The notes: a model not told the origin generated them from the letters alone. A stretch of DNA of 64,000 nucleotides from an uncultured Capnocytophaga sp. (GCF_937936315.1 NZ_CALGWU010000032.1:1-64000); one strand, 5' to 3'. Counted from the stretch's first letter, positions 1-9,225 are shown. A program made the numbers and translations.

Positions 1-126
1 TTTTTTGCAAATAAAAAATAACTTTTCTTACGTCGAACTCACGTTAATTAATAAATATTTATAAGATTATGTATATAAAAAAAATATTTAACAAAATTTT
101 AAGAGATGATAGTGGTATTATTTTTG

Positions 127-134
127 TATTTTTG
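127..134 (+). promoter_or_regulatory. TAnnTTTG promoter element for gldF
   Basis: TATTTTTG matches the Bacteroidota -7 element TAnnTTTG. It lies 24 nt before the ATG at 159 and downstream of the alternative ATG at 69, so it favours the shorter GldF. I see no clear TTG -33 box. The assignment is inferred from the motif and its position. Confidence 0.5.
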
Positions 135-158
135 CCCTCTGAAAAACACTATATAAAA

Positions 159-878
159 ATGTTTGCACTATTTAAAAAAGAAATCCGCTACTTTTTTACC
201 TCTCCTATTGGTCTTACCATTATAGGGCTCTTTGTTGTACTCAACGGCTTGTTTCTATGGGTCTTTAAGACTGATTATAATATTTTTAACGCAGGTTTTG
301 CTGACTTGCTACCTTTTTTTCGCCTTTCTTCATGGATATTTGTCTTTTTAGTGCCTGCTCTCACAATGAGGAGTATTTCTGAGGAGAAAAAAGGTGGTAT
401 GCTTACTCTTTTATTTACAAAACCTATTAGTTTATCACAAATAGTAGTAGGGAAGTATTTAGGAATTCTATTTTTGCTCTTTGTTATTCTATTACCATCA
501 GTTATATATATATATATTGTATGGGTATTAGGAAACCCCATAGGCAATTTAGATATTGCAGGTACTATAGGTTCTTATATTGCACTCTTTTTGCTTATAG
601 CTACCTTTGCTGCTGTGGGATTATGGGCTTCTTCAGTAAGTAGTAACCAAATTATTTCTTTTGTGTTAGCAGCTTTTTTATGCTTCTTTTTCTTCTTTGG
701 CCTCGACCAATTTATCGCTCTTATTACCTCTGATGATTTTAGTGGCTTTGGTTTCCAAACACATTTTGATGCCATCAGTAGGGGAGTGCTCGACACCCGA
801 AATATCGTGTATTTCCTCTCTGTTATCTCATTTTTCATATATCTCACTACCTTATCACTCAAAGCCTACAAACGATGA
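159..878 (+). CDS. gldF: GldF, gliding-motility ABC transporter permease
   Basis: This is an integral membrane subunit of the GldAFG ABC-type complex needed for gliding in flavobacteria. The 239-residue protein begins MFALFKKEIRYFFTSPIG and has about six hydrophobic segments, with the ABC-2 permease motif EEKKGGMLTLLFTKPIS after the second. An in-frame ATG at 69 would add 30 residues of unlike character. A TAnnTTTG element lies between the two ATGs and the shorter form matches the usual family length, so I chose 159. The stop overlaps the gldG start as ATGA, indicating translational coupling. No gldA is visible, and in this group it is often unlinked. Family assignment is firm; the start is likely. 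Confidence 0.9.
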   Translation: MFALFKKEIRYFFTSPIGLTIIGLFVVLNGLFLWVFKTDYNIFNAGFADLLPFFRLSSWIFVFLVPALTMRSISEEKKGGMLTLLFTKPISLSQIVVGKYLGILFLLFVILLPSVIYIYIVWVLGNPIGNLDIAGTIGSYIALFLLIATFAAVGLWASSVSSNQIISFVLAAFLCFFFFFGLDQFIALITSDDFSGFGFQTHFDAISRGVLDTRNIVYFLSVISFFIYLTTLSLKAYKR

Positions 879-2563
879 AAAAACTCTTTCAAAACTCTAT
901 TAGCAAGGTAGTTATAGCCTTAGTATGCCTCCTTGCAGTCAATTATATCGCCAAACAATGGCACACGCGGATAGACCTCACCCAAGACAAACGTTATACG
1001 CTCTCTGAGGTGAGCAAGAAAACACTTGCTAAAATACAGAATCCTATCGTGATTGATGTATTGCTCAAAGGCAATATCCCTACCGAATTTAAGAAATTAC
1101 AGACTGAAACAATTCAGTTATTAGACGAGTATGCAGCTACCAATAACAACATTATCGTCAATTTTGTAAACCCATTAGAAGGGGAGGAGCACCCCGAAAG
1201 TGTGATTCAAGAACTGATAAATAATGGCTATCAGCCCCTGCAAATCACCCAAAATGAAGCAGGAAAATCTTCTATTGAGTATATTTTCCCTTGGGCAGTC
1301 ATTAGCGATGGCAAGAAGAGTGAGCGTGTGCGTCTCTTTGTAAACAAACTTGGCGCTACCGACCAAGAGCAGGTACAGAACTCTGTGCAGAAGTTAGAAT
1401 ACAATTTTACCGATGCGCTATATAAGTTCGCCTTAGATAAAAAGAAGAAAATCGCAATACTTAGAAGTAACGGTGCGCTGGAAGATATCTATATGGCCGA
1501 CTTCCTCAAAACAGCGCGCGAATACTACTTTATAGCACCTTTCACCCTCGATTCAGTGGCTACCAACCCCGAGAAGACTCTACACGACCTCGAAAAATTC
1601 GATTTACTACTCGTGCCTAAGCCTACTGAGCCTTTCACCGATGCCCAAAAGCAGGTCGTAGACCAATATATAATGAATGGCGGTCGTGCTCTATGGCTGA
1701 TAGATAATGTAGCGGTTTCCTTAGAAGATATGTACAAAACAGGCGGAATGACAATGGCAATGCCCGTCAATCTAAATCTTACCGATATGTTTTTCCAATA
1801 TGGTTTCCGTATCAATTACACCTTGGTAAACGATTTGTACTTTTCTGAAATCATAGTAGCCACAGGTGATGGCTCTCAAACTCGTTATATGCCTATTCCT
1901 TGGGTATATAATCCGTTGGTGATTTCAGGTAATAATCACCTTATCAACAATCATTTAGATGCAGTGAGGTTTCAGTTTGCCAATAGCATCGATACGCTGA
2001 AAAATGGAGTGAAGAAAACAGTGCTTCTCGCTAGTTCACCTTTCTCAAAAGCAGATGGCACCCCACGCGAAATCAACTTGCGCTTCGACCCCAATAACCA
2101 GAATAAAGAAGCCTATAAACACGGAAATATTCCCTTAGCAGTGCTTTTGGAAGGAGAGTTTAACTCAGTTTATAAAGATCGCATTCGCCCCATAAACCTC
2201 AAAGAAAAATCTGATAGAAGCAAGCCTACCAAAATGTTGGTAGTCGCCGATGGCGATATTATCAAAAACGATATAGATAGCAAAAATAATATCCCCTTAG
2301 AACTCGGTTTTGATAAATGGACAAGCAAATATTATGACAATAAATCCTTCTTGCAGAATGCTTTAAACTATCTTTTAGACGATACTGAGTTTTTGAGTTT
2401 ACGCAATAAGAAAGTTCAATTAGCTTTCTTAGACAAACAAAAAGTAGCTGAAAGTGTCAGCAGTTGGCAAATAAAAGTATTTGTGTATCCATTATTGCTT
2501 TTGATATTGGTAATGCTATCAGTGTTATATTTTTATAGGAAGAAGAACATAAAGAAAGGATAA
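875..2563 (+). CDS. gldG: GldG, gliding-motility ABC transporter substrate-binding-like subunit
   Basis: The protein has 562 residues: one N-terminal membrane segment (about 10-25), a large periplasmic ABC_transp_aux-type domain, and one C-terminal membrane segment (about 535-555) followed by a Lys/Arg-rich tail. The early sequence RIDLTQDKRYTLSE is the hallmark of the GldG/YwmB-like auxiliary family. GldG is thought to work with the GldF permease and the GldA ATPase in gliding. It overlaps gldF by 4 nt and is followed after 1 nt by mnmA, so the three genes are probably one transcript. Length and topology look intact. Confidence 0.92.
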   Translation: MKKLFQNSISKVVIALVCLLAVNYIAKQWHTRIDLTQDKRYTLSEVSKKTLAKIQNPIVIDVLLKGNIPTEFKKLQTETIQLLDEYAATNNNIIVNFVNPLEGEEHPESVIQELINNGYQPLQITQNEAGKSSIEYIFPWAVISDGKKSERVRLFVNKLGATDQEQVQNSVQKLEYNFTDALYKFALDKKKKIAILRSNGALEDIYMADFLKTAREYYFIAPFTLDSVATNPEKTLHDLEKFDLLLVPKPTEPFTDAQKQVVDQYIMNGGRALWLIDNVAVSLEDMYKTGGMTMAMPVNLNLTDMFFQYGFRINYTLVNDLYFSEIIVATGDGSQTRYMPIPWVYNPLVISGNNHLINNHLDAVRFQFANSIDTLKNGVKKTVLLASSPFSKADGTPREINLRFDPNNQNKEAYKHGNIPLAVLLEGEFNSVYKDRIRPINLKEKSDRSKPTKMLVVADGDIIKNDIDSKNNIPLELGFDKWTSKYYDNKSFLQNALNYLLDDTEFLSLRNKKVQLAFLDKQKVAESVSSWQIKVFVYPLLLLILVMLSVLYFYRKKNIKKG

Positions 2564-2564
2564 A

Positions 2565-3758
2565 ATGAAAAGAGTAGTAGTAGGACTTAGTGGGGGAGTA
2601 GATAGTAGCGTAGCTGCCTATTTGTTAAAAGAACAAGGCTATGAGGTAATAGGCCTTTTTATGAAGAATTGGCACGATGATTCAGTTACTATTTCCGACG
2701 AATGTCCTTGGTTAGAAGATAGTAATGATGCGCTTTTAGTAGCCGAAAAGCTCGGCATTCCATTCCAAACAGTGGATATGAGTGAGCCCTACAAAGCCCG
2801 TATTGTTGATTATATGTTCAATGAATACGAGCACGGTAGAACCCCCAATCCCGATGTGTTATGTAATCGTGAAATCAAGTTTGATGTTTTTATGAAACTT
2901 GCCCTTAGTTTAGGTGCCGATTACGTAGCAACAGGACACTATTGTCGCAAAGAAGAAATAGAAATAAACGGTAAAAAAATCTACCGATTGCTATCGGGGA
3001 AAGATGAAAATAAAGATCAATCATATTTCCTATGTCAGCTTTCACAAGAGCAACTTAGTAAAGCACTTTTCCCTATCGGGGAATTACAGAAATCAGAAGT
3101 AAGAGCCATTGCCAAAGCTCAAGATTTGATAACCGCTGATAAAAAAGATTCTCAGGGACTTTGCTTTGTAGGAAAAGTGCGTTTACCTGAGTTTTTACAA
3201 CAAAAACTACAACCCAAACAAGGCGATATTATTGAAATCCCCAATGATTGGAAAGGATATGCAGAATTTGATATGCTACACCTTTTTGAAACTTATGAAG
3301 ATGAATTAAAATATTTATCACAACGTTTTGTATATCAACCCGAAGACGGTAAAAAAGTAGGTACTCATCAAGGAGCTCATTATTTTACCAAAGGGCAACG
3401 CAAAGGCTTAAATATAGGAGGAACCAAAGAACCTTTGTTCATCATAGAAACTGATATTGAGAAGAATATCATCTATACAGGACAAGGACACACACATCGT
3501 GGATTATTCCGTAGCGCTTTGTTTATCGCAACCCCTGATGAACATTGGATTCGTGAAGATTTGGCATTAAAAGTATATGAATCAAAAGAGTTTATGGTGC
3601 GCATCCGCTATCGTCAGCCATTGCAGAAAGCAGTTTTATACAAAGTGAAAAATGGTTTATATATTCATTTTTCAGAACCTCAAAGTGCTATTACTGAGGG
3701 ACAATTTGCTGCTTGGTACAGCGGAGACGAATTGGTGGGTAGCGGTGTGATTTCATAG
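2565..3758 (+). CDS. mnmA: MnmA, tRNA 2-thiouridine(34) synthase
   Basis: MnmA adenylates and thiolates U34 of tRNA-Lys, -Glu and -Gln to give s2U. The 397-residue protein has the PP-loop SGGVDSS at 9-15, the catalytic cysteines at C100 (PDVLCNREIKFD) and C200 (DSQGLCFVGKV), and the TGHYC motif near 123. A short insertion follows the second cysteine, and the C-terminal beta-barrel region is complete. The start lies 1 nt after the gldG stop, so it is co-transcribed with a motility operon, an association with no obvious functional logic. The sulfur donor could be the cysteine desulfurase at 44670, but that link is inference. Confidence 0.96.
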   Translation: MKRVVVGLSGGVDSSVAAYLLKEQGYEVIGLFMKNWHDDSVTISDECPWLEDSNDALLVAEKLGIPFQTVDMSEPYKARIVDYMFNEYEHGRTPNPDVLCNREIKFDVFMKLALSLGADYVATGHYCRKEEIEINGKKIYRLLSGKDENKDQSYFLCQLSQEQLSKALFPIGELQKSEVRAIAKAQDLITADKKDSQGLCFVGKVRLPEFLQQKLQPKQGDIIEIPNDWKGYAEFDMLHLFETYEDELKYLSQRFVYQPEDGKKVGTHQGAHYFTKGQRKGLNIGGTKEPLFIIETDIEKNIIYTGQGHTHRGLFRSALFIATPDEHWIREDLALKVYESKEFMVRIRYRQPLQKAVLYKVKNGLYIHFSEPQSAITEGQFAAWYSGDELVGSGVIS

Positions 3759-3826
3759 TAAAAAAACACTCTTGTTAAATAAACTATAATGTATATTATG
3801 TAAAATAAGCGCGGAAAGGAAAAGAT

Positions 3827-5119
3827 ATGAGAAAGGTACTTATCATCACTTATTATTGGGCACCTGCTGGCGGACCTGGTGTACAACGTTGGTTAAAATT
3901 CGTAAAATATTTACGAGATTTTAATATAGAACCTATTGTATATATTCCTGAAAACCCAACTTATCCTATCATTGACAATGAAATAGGAAACGATTTGCCT
4001 ACTGATATACAAATTATTAAACATTCTATATGGGAACCTTATGCTTGGGCTTCGTTATTCTCTAAAAAGAAAACCCAAAAGATTAGTTCTGGTATCATTC
4101 CGCGTAAAAAAGTTTCTATTTTAGATAAAGTATTACTTTGGATACGTGGTAATTGCTTCATTCCCGATGCTCGTAAATTCTGGGTAAAACCTTCTGTAAA
4201 GTATCTGAATAAGTTTATAAAAGAAAACCAGATAGAAACTATTATCACCACTTCGCCTCCCCACAGCGTACACCTTATAGGTTATGAATTAAAGAAACAA
4301 ATTCCTCACCTCAAATGGATTAGCGATTTCCGAGACCCCTGGACAACTATTGGTTATTACAAAGATTTACGCCTTACTAAATGGGCAGATAAACGTCAGC
4401 ATTATTGGGAAAAAGAAGTGTTACAACAATCAGACTTGGTGATTACAACAAGTTTCAAGACGCAAAAAGACTTTCAGAAGCTTACCAATACTCCTATTGA
4501 GGTGATTACCAATGGTTACGATGAGGAAAAAACAATCACCCCTCCCCTATCCAATAAATTCCTTATTTCGCACATAGGTTCCTTATTATCAGATAGAAAC
4601 CCCAAAATGCTATGGAAAATATTAGCTGAATTAGTACGCGAAGAACCTCATTTTGCCGAAGATTTCACACTTTGTTTTGCAGGCAAAATAAGTGAAGAAA
4701 TCGAAGAAGATATTCGCCATAACGGACTTACACCTTATTATATTAATAAAGGTTATATTAGCCATCAAGAAGCTATTAGTTTACAAAAGCAATCGCAAGT
4801 ATTGTTGCTCATCGAAATAGATTCCGAAGAAACACAAGGTATTATTCCGGGTAAACTGTTTGAATATATGATTTCGGGGCGACCTATTCTCGCCATAGGA
4901 CCTCATAACTGGGATGTTACACCTATTCTCACTGAAACAAAAACAGGTACTTTTGTGGGATATACGGATGAAACACTCTTAAAAAGACAGTTATTAACTC
5001 ATTACTATCAATATAAGAATGGCAAACTACAAACGACACCTATGAATATAGAAAAATATAGTCGTAAAGCACTTACAGAGCGATTAGCTAAGATTATTGA
5101 AAACAAATTACCGTTCTAA
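3827..5119 (+). CDS. Glycosyltransferase family 4-like protein
   Basis: A 430-residue GT-B fold glycosyltransferase. The N-terminal acceptor half begins MRKVLIITYYWAPAGGPGVQR, with the glycine-rich loop typical of GT4-like enzymes. The C-terminal half carries the nucleotide-sugar-binding region with GKLFEYMISGRPILAIG, the usual E-x(n)-G segment. No membrane segment or signal peptide is visible, so it is probably a cytoplasmic enzyme that acts on a cell-surface glycan. The substrate cannot be told from the sequence. It is preceded by a 68-nt gap without a recognisable TAnnTTTG element and is followed by the separate promoter of yifB. Confidence 0.85.
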   Translation: MRKVLIITYYWAPAGGPGVQRWLKFVKYLRDFNIEPIVYIPENPTYPIIDNEIGNDLPTDIQIIKHSIWEPYAWASLFSKKKTQKISSGIIPRKKVSILDKVLLWIRGNCFIPDARKFWVKPSVKYLNKFIKENQIETIITTSPPHSVHLIGYELKKQIPHLKWISDFRDPWTTIGYYKDLRLTKWADKRQHYWEKEVLQQSDLVITTSFKTQKDFQKLTNTPIEVITNGYDEEKTITPPLSNKFLISHIGSLLSDRNPKMLWKILAELVREEPHFAEDFTLCFAGKISEEIEEDIRHNGLTPYYINKGYISHQEAISLQKQSQVLLLIEIDSEETQGIIPGKLFEYMISGRPILAIGPHNWDVTPILTETKTGTFVGYTDETLLKRQLLTHYYQYKNGKLQTTPMNIEKYSRKALTERLAKIIENKLPF

Positions 5120-5135
5120 AAATTCCACTATAAAC

Positions 5136-5165
5136 TTGCCTTTTCAAAAAAATATACTACCTTTG
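5136..5165 (+). promoter_or_regulatory. Promoter of yifB
   Basis: A TTG box at 5136-5138, a 19-nt spacer, then TACCTTTG at 5158-5165. This matches the Bacteroidota TTG/TAnnTTTG promoter and lies 25 nt before the ATG at 5191. Confidence 0.7.
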
Positions 5166-5190
5166 TCAAAAAATAAATCAACCGAAGAAT

Positions 5191-6732
5191 ATGTTAGTAA
5201 AAGTATACGGAAGTGCAGTGTTTGGAGTAGAAGCTACTACCATTACTATAGAAGTAAATATTGTTAAAGGAATTGGCTATCACCTTGTTGGACTACCCGA
5301 TATTGCTATTAAAGAAAGTAACTTTCGCATTGCTGCTGCCTTACAAAATACAGGGTATAAAATCCCAGGAAAGAAAATCACTATCAATATGGCTCCTGCC
5401 GATATGCGTAAAGAAGGTTCAGCCTATGATCTTAGTCTTGCAATAGGCATATTGGCTGCCAACGAACAAATACAAAGTGACGAGATAGAAAAATATATTA
5501 TTATGGGAGAACTCTCTTTAGATGGAGGACTACAACCTATCAAAGGAGCACTCCCTATTGCTATTCAAGCACGTAAAGAAGGTTTTAAAGGTTTTATTTT
5601 GCCTGCACAAAACGCCAAAGAAGCTGCTATTGTAGATAATTTAGAGGTTTATGGTGTTGAAAATATCAAAGAAGTAATTGATTTTTTCAATGGTGAAAGA
5701 GAGCTTGTTCGTACAATAGTGGATACTCGTAAAGAATTTTATAAAAATTTAGAATTCCCTGAATTTGATTTTGCTGATGTAAAAGGACAAGAAACTGTAA
5801 AACGCTGTATGGAAATAGCTGCGGCAGGAGGTCATAACATCATTCTCATAGGTCCTCCTGGTTCTGGTAAAACAATGTTAGCCAAAAGATTACCTAGTAT
5901 CCTCCCTCCTATGACACTTCACGAAGCTCTCGAAACTACTAAAATACATAGTGTTGTAGGTCGTATCAAAGATACAGGTTTAATGAGTCATCGCCCTTTC
6001 CGTAGTCCACATCACACAATTTCGGATGTAGCCCTTGTAGGAGGTGGTACATACCCTCAACCTGGTGAAATATCCTTAGCGCATAATGGTGTACTTTTCC
6101 TTGATGAATTGCCTGAATTTAAACGCGCTGTATTAGAAGTGATGCGTCAGCCTTTAGAGGATAGAGAGGTTACTATTTCGCGTGCTAAATTCTCTATCAC
6201 ATACCCTTCTTCATTTATGTTAGTAGCGAGTATGAACCCCAGCCCTAGTGGCTATTTCAATGATCCTGAAGCACCTGTAAACTCTACTCCTACCGAAATG
6301 CAACGTTATATGAGTAAGATTTCAGGTCCCCTATTAGATAGAATAGATATTCATATAGAAGTCAACCCTGTTCCTTTTGAAAAACTTTCTGATGATCGCA
6401 AAGGGGAAAGTAGCACCGAAATACGCAAGCGAGTAATTGCCGCGCGCAACATTCAAACAGAGCGTTTTAAAGAATATGAACACATTCATTACAACGCCCA
6501 AATGAATACTAAACAAATACAAAAATTCTGTAAAGTAAGTGAGGAATCTTTAAAACTTTTAAAAAATGCAATGATGAAACTCAACCTCTCCGCACGCGCT
6601 TATGATCGTATTTTGAAGGTAGCTCGTACTATTGCCGACTTAGAAGGTACTGAAAATGTACAACCTCACCACATAGGTGAAGCCATTCAGTATCGAAGTT
6701 TAGATCGTGAAGGATGGTTTGGTAACAGTTAA
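5191..6732 (+). CDS. YifB/ComM family Mg-chelatase-like AAA+ ATPase
   Basis: A 513-residue protein of the YifB/ComM family. The N-terminal ChlI-type domain is followed by an AAA+ module with Walker A GPPGSGKT at 221-228 and a Walker B-like VLFLDELPEF, then the C-terminal Mg_chelatase_C domain ending LDREGWFGNS. In Vibrio, ComM is a hexameric helicase that promotes branch migration during natural transformation; in other bacteria the role is less clear. The gene has its own promoter and is followed after 32 nt by a lipoprotein gene. All core ATPase motifs are present. Confidence 0.93.
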   Translation: MLVKVYGSAVFGVEATTITIEVNIVKGIGYHLVGLPDIAIKESNFRIAAALQNTGYKIPGKKITINMAPADMRKEGSAYDLSLAIGILAANEQIQSDEIEKYIIMGELSLDGGLQPIKGALPIAIQARKEGFKGFILPAQNAKEAAIVDNLEVYGVENIKEVIDFFNGERELVRTIVDTRKEFYKNLEFPEFDFADVKGQETVKRCMEIAAAGGHNIILIGPPGSGKTMLAKRLPSILPPMTLHEALETTKIHSVVGRIKDTGLMSHRPFRSPHHTISDVALVGGGTYPQPGEISLAHNGVLFLDELPEFKRAVLEVMRQPLEDREVTISRAKFSITYPSSFMLVASMNPSPSGYFNDPEAPVNSTPTEMQRYMSKISGPLLDRIDIHIEVNPVPFEKLSDDRKGESSTEIRKRVIAARNIQTERFKEYEHIHYNAQMNTKQIQKFCKVSEESLKLLKNAMMKLNLSARAYDRILKVARTIADLEGTENVQPHHIGEAIQYRSLDREGWFGNS

Positions 6733-6764
6733 CAATGGATAATTAACATTAATACACTATAACA

Positions 6765-7325
6765 ATGAAAAAAAATCTTATAGCGATAGCTACCATTTTT
6801 ATTACTTTGGTAGCTTGTAATACAAGCAACAAAATCAATACTGATGAAGCTACTACACTCATCACCGAATATTTAGAGGAAAATCCTCTCTATGAAACCG
6901 GCAAATTCAATACTAATAAACAAAAATTAGTAACCAATAAGGATAAAGAACTCATTGAGAGCATTCAGCGATTATCTGATGAGGGATTGATAGCTATCAA
7001 CAATGAAAAAACACGTAAAAAGTGGTTTTCTAAGGATAGTGTATATGTGATCTCCCCTACCCTAACTGAAGAGGCTCTCCCTTATTTAGTAAAACAAAAC
7101 AAAAATAGTGCTCAAGTAAAGACCATTATCTACAAACTAAATAATAAAAAAATAACTCTCGAGAAAAGTACTGAAAAAATGGCTACTTGTGTAGTAGTTT
7201 TAGATAAGGATAAAACTCCTTTCTATAGTTTTGGAAAAGACCCCTATCCCAATAGCAACTTTATTACTCAAAAGTTTAAACTAAAATACAACGAGAAATC
7301 AGGGTGGAAAATCATAAAAAAATAA
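6765..7325 (+). CDS. Hypothetical lipoprotein
   Basis: A 186-residue protein with a type II signal peptide, MKKNLIAIATIFITLVAC, with the lipobox cysteine at 18. The mature part is polar, Lys-rich and mostly alpha/beta, with no motif I recognise. It should be anchored in the outer or inner membrane after processing by Lgt, which is encoded at 39567. It starts 32 nt after yifB and is followed after 3 nt by a small membrane-protein gene, so these two are likely co-transcribed. Function unknown. Confidence 0.8.
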   Translation: MKKNLIAIATIFITLVACNTSNKINTDEATTLITEYLEENPLYETGKFNTNKQKLVTNKDKELIESIQRLSDEGLIAINNEKTRKKWFSKDSVYVISPTLTEEALPYLVKQNKNSAQVKTIIYKLNNKKITLEKSTEKMATCVVVLDKDKTPFYSFGKDPYPNSNFITQKFKLKYNEKSGWKIIKK

Positions 7326-7328
7326 ACT

Positions 7329-7766
7329 ATGAAAAATTTTAGTATTCTTACTCTCATACAAGCTGTAATGAGCCTCATTTCAGCTATCCTTATCTCTAAA
7401 ATGTCGTTTATAGGTAAGATAGGGGTAAGTACTTTCTACAGCCAGTATGCAGTGTTTAAAACGTGGTGGAAAACAGCTGTTTTGCTATTTATAGTACAAT
7501 TTATCTTACTGTTATTTCTGCAAACTTTCCGCTCAAGAGTAAGTTCAGGATTTGCTCGTGCTTTAGCAGTTTTACTTGCTGTTATAGGGGCTGTAGGGTT
7601 CTATCTCTCCTATGTAGATTTCACCACTACTTCTCATAAGATGATGAAATTCAGTTTTCATTTTGGATTTTATCTATTTTGGATAGCGTGGCTCATTACT
7701 TGTGGTTATTTTCTTTTAGCCAAGGAAGCAAAGCAAACGCTCCCCCCCCAAGAAGAAGTGTTATAG
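7329..7766 (+). CDS. Hypothetical four-helix membrane protein
   Basis: A 145-residue protein with four hydrophobic stretches (about 5-28, 48-68, 75-95, 110-130) and a charged tail ending PPQEEVL. I do not recognise the family. It follows the lipoprotein gene by 3 nt. Its last 71 nt overlap, on the opposite strand, the 3' end of the flippase-like gene. The overlap includes a run of eight C at 7742-7749, so an indel there would change the C-terminus of both proteins. Confidence 0.75.
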   Translation: MKNFSILTLIQAVMSLISAILISKMSFIGKIGVSTFYSQYAVFKTWWKTAVLLFIVQFILLLFLQTFRSRVSSGFARALAVLLAVIGAVGFYLSYVDFTTTSHKMMKFSFHFGFYLFWIAWLITCGYFLLAKEAKQTLPPQEEVL

Positions 7767-8652
7767 CAAATTGTGAAGTCCAAACAAGCCATCCAAAAGC
7801 TGTACCTATAGGAGTTGGAACTCCAAAGAGAAATAATACTTCTGCTATAAAAAATGGGTAAGCTCCAAATCCTGCATTAGTAAAAGTCATAGCAAAACTA
7901 CCTATGACAAAAGCTGTAAGTACGTTTGGTAAACTTATATTAGTAGTCTCTGGTAAGGCGAAGAAAGGAATATAAAACATCAAAAAGTACATTGCCCATA
8001 TAAATAATGTATGCGCCAAAAAAATCCAACGATGGCGTATTTTCAACACTGAAAATACGCCTTCTTTTATACCGTTTAAAAACGTCTTCACTTTTATAAA
8101 AAACTTGCGTTCTGAAGTATATATAAGGTATAAGAAAATCACAAACGATAGCCCTCCTATTAGCAAAATCCACAAGAGTTTTTCAAACGGAATTTTAGAA
8201 AGTATAAAGTTGCTTATCACCTCAAATTGCAATATAAAAGCTGTAGCGGTAAACAAAAATAACAAGAGTAAATCAATCACACGTTCAGAGATAATTGTTC
8301 CAAATGATTTTTCAAAAGGTACTCCATCATAATTGCTTACTAATAAAGCCCGTGATACTTCACCTGAACGCGGTATGGTTACATTTACTAAATACCCCAT
8401 AAACACTGCCATTATTCGATGTAATAAAGAAGTTTTATACCCCATTGGTCTAAACATCAATTCCCAACGAACTGCTCGCGATATATCTGCTAAGAATCCT
8501 AAAAACACAGCTAAAATTATATAAAAATAATCAGCAACAAGAAATGTTTTTTTTATCTCAGTAAATTGTTCTTCAGTAAATTGCTGATAAGCATACCAAC
8601 ATAAAAACCCTCCCACAAGTAGTGGAAGGGTAATCTTTAACCATTTTTTCAT
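7696..8652 (-). CDS. Lysylphosphatidylglycerol synthase TM-region / UPF0104 family membrane protein
   Basis: A 318-residue polytopic membrane protein of the AglD/UPF0104 (LPG_synthase_TM) family. About eight hydrophobic segments carry the family signatures ADISRAVRWELMFRPMG, IPRSGEVSRALLV near 95-107, and ERVIDLLLL. This family resembles the flippase half of MprF, but stand-alone members have no proven substrate. The start overlaps the panD stop (ATGA), so expression is coupled to panD. The 3' end overlaps the convergent gene at 7329 by 71 nt and ends in a glycine-rich stretch encoded by a G8 tract. Confidence 0.85.
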   Translation of the reverse strand: MKKWLKITLPLLVGGFLCWYAYQQFTEEQFTEIKKTFLVADYFYIILAVFLGFLADISRAVRWELMFRPMGYKTSLLHRIMAVFMGYLVNVTIPRSGEVSRALLVSNYDGVPFEKSFGTIISERVIDLLLLFLFTATAFILQFEVISNFILSKIPFEKLLWILLIGGLSFVIFLYLIYTSERKFFIKVKTFLNGIKEGVFSVLKIRHRWIFLAHTLFIWAMYFLMFYIPFFALPETTNISLPNVLTAFVIGSFAMTFTNAGFGAYPFFIAEVLFLFGVPTPIGTAFGWLVWTSQFAITLLLGGGAFALLPWLKENNHK

Positions 8653-8999
8653 TCCAAAAGATTTGTTTGTTCATTAGGGAAGATTATAGAGGGCTTAAAG
8701 GCTTTTGCTTCTTCAAAATCCATTAAAGCATACGAGATAATAATTACTATATCTCCTTTCTGTACCCTACGTGCCGCGGGTCCATTTAGTACAATAGCTC
8801 CTGAATTTCGTTTCCCTTTGATGATATAAGTATCAAAACGTTCCCCATTATTCACATTTACTATTGATACTTTTTCACCTTCTATCATTCCTGCAGCCTC
8901 TACCAAAGCTTCATCTATGGTAATGCTACCTATATAATCTAAATCTGCCCCTGTAACTTTCACACGGTGAATTTTAGATTTCAGTACTTCTATTTGCAT
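8649..8999 (-). CDS. panD: PanD, aspartate 1-decarboxylase
   Basis: PanD makes beta-alanine for pantothenate and CoA synthesis. The 116-residue pro-enzyme has the self-cleavage site G24-S25 (YIGSITID), where Ser25 becomes the catalytic pyruvoyl group. Also present are K9, the downstream Tyr58-like position in FDTYIIKG, and NGPAARRV, the binding-loop signature. Length matches the family. It is transcribed from the minus-strand promoter at 9023-9053 and overlaps the flippase-like gene by 4 nt. panB and panC are not in the window. Confidence 0.97.
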   Translation of the reverse strand: MQIEVLKSKIHRVKVTGADLDYIGSITIDEALVEAAGMIEGEKVSIVNVNNGERFDTYIIKGKRNSGAIVLNGPAARRVQKGDIVIIISYALMDFEEAKAFKPSIIFPNEQTNLLE

Positions 9000-9022
9000 T
9001 TTTATTGTATTAAAAAACGCGG

Positions 9023-9053
9023 CAAAAGTAGGAATAATTTGTTAATTAGCCAA
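9023..9053 (-). promoter_or_regulatory. Promoter of panD
   Basis: Read on the minus strand: TTG at 9053-9051, a 20-nt spacer, then TACTTTTG at 9030-9023, 23 nt upstream of the panD ATG. A textbook match to the Bacteroidota promoter. Confidence 0.75.
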
Positions 9054-9165
9054 TTTGTCAAATTATTATTTTGTTAATTTATTAATTTTAAAATTCTAAA
9101 CAAACTGATTATGAGTAATATACAAAACTTCTTTATATTATTCTTTTTATTTTATTGCATAACAA

Positions 9166-9196
9166 TTGTATATATCAAAAAAAACATTTACCTTTG
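9166..9196 (+). promoter_or_regulatory. Promoter of sucD
   Basis: TTG at 9166-9168, a 20-nt spacer, then TACCTTTG at 9189-9196. It lies 29 nt before the ATG at 9226 and overlaps a longer in-frame reading from 9166, which it rules out as the start. Confidence 0.75.
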
Positions 9197-9225
9197 CTTC
9201 TGTTAAAACTAAAAAAACAAATGCA

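Noticed and set aside
69..158. A 30-residue N-terminal extension of GldF from the ATG at 69.
   Set aside because: The extension has no GldF character and the promoter element at 127-134 lies within it.
503..517. A short TA-dinucleotide run within gldF.
   Set aside because: It is short, in frame with a Tyr-Ile membrane segment, and common in AT-rich coding DNA.
3680..3886. Minus-strand frame across the mnmA-glycosyltransferase junction.
   Set aside because: Overlaps the well-supported mnmA end and glycosyltransferase start; its composition is that of an antisense shadow.
9111..9206. A 31-codon plus-strand frame (MSNIQNFFILFFLFY...) just before sucD.
   Set aside because: It contains the whole TTG/TACCTTTG promoter of sucD and has only AT-rich hydrophobic codons, as expected by chance.
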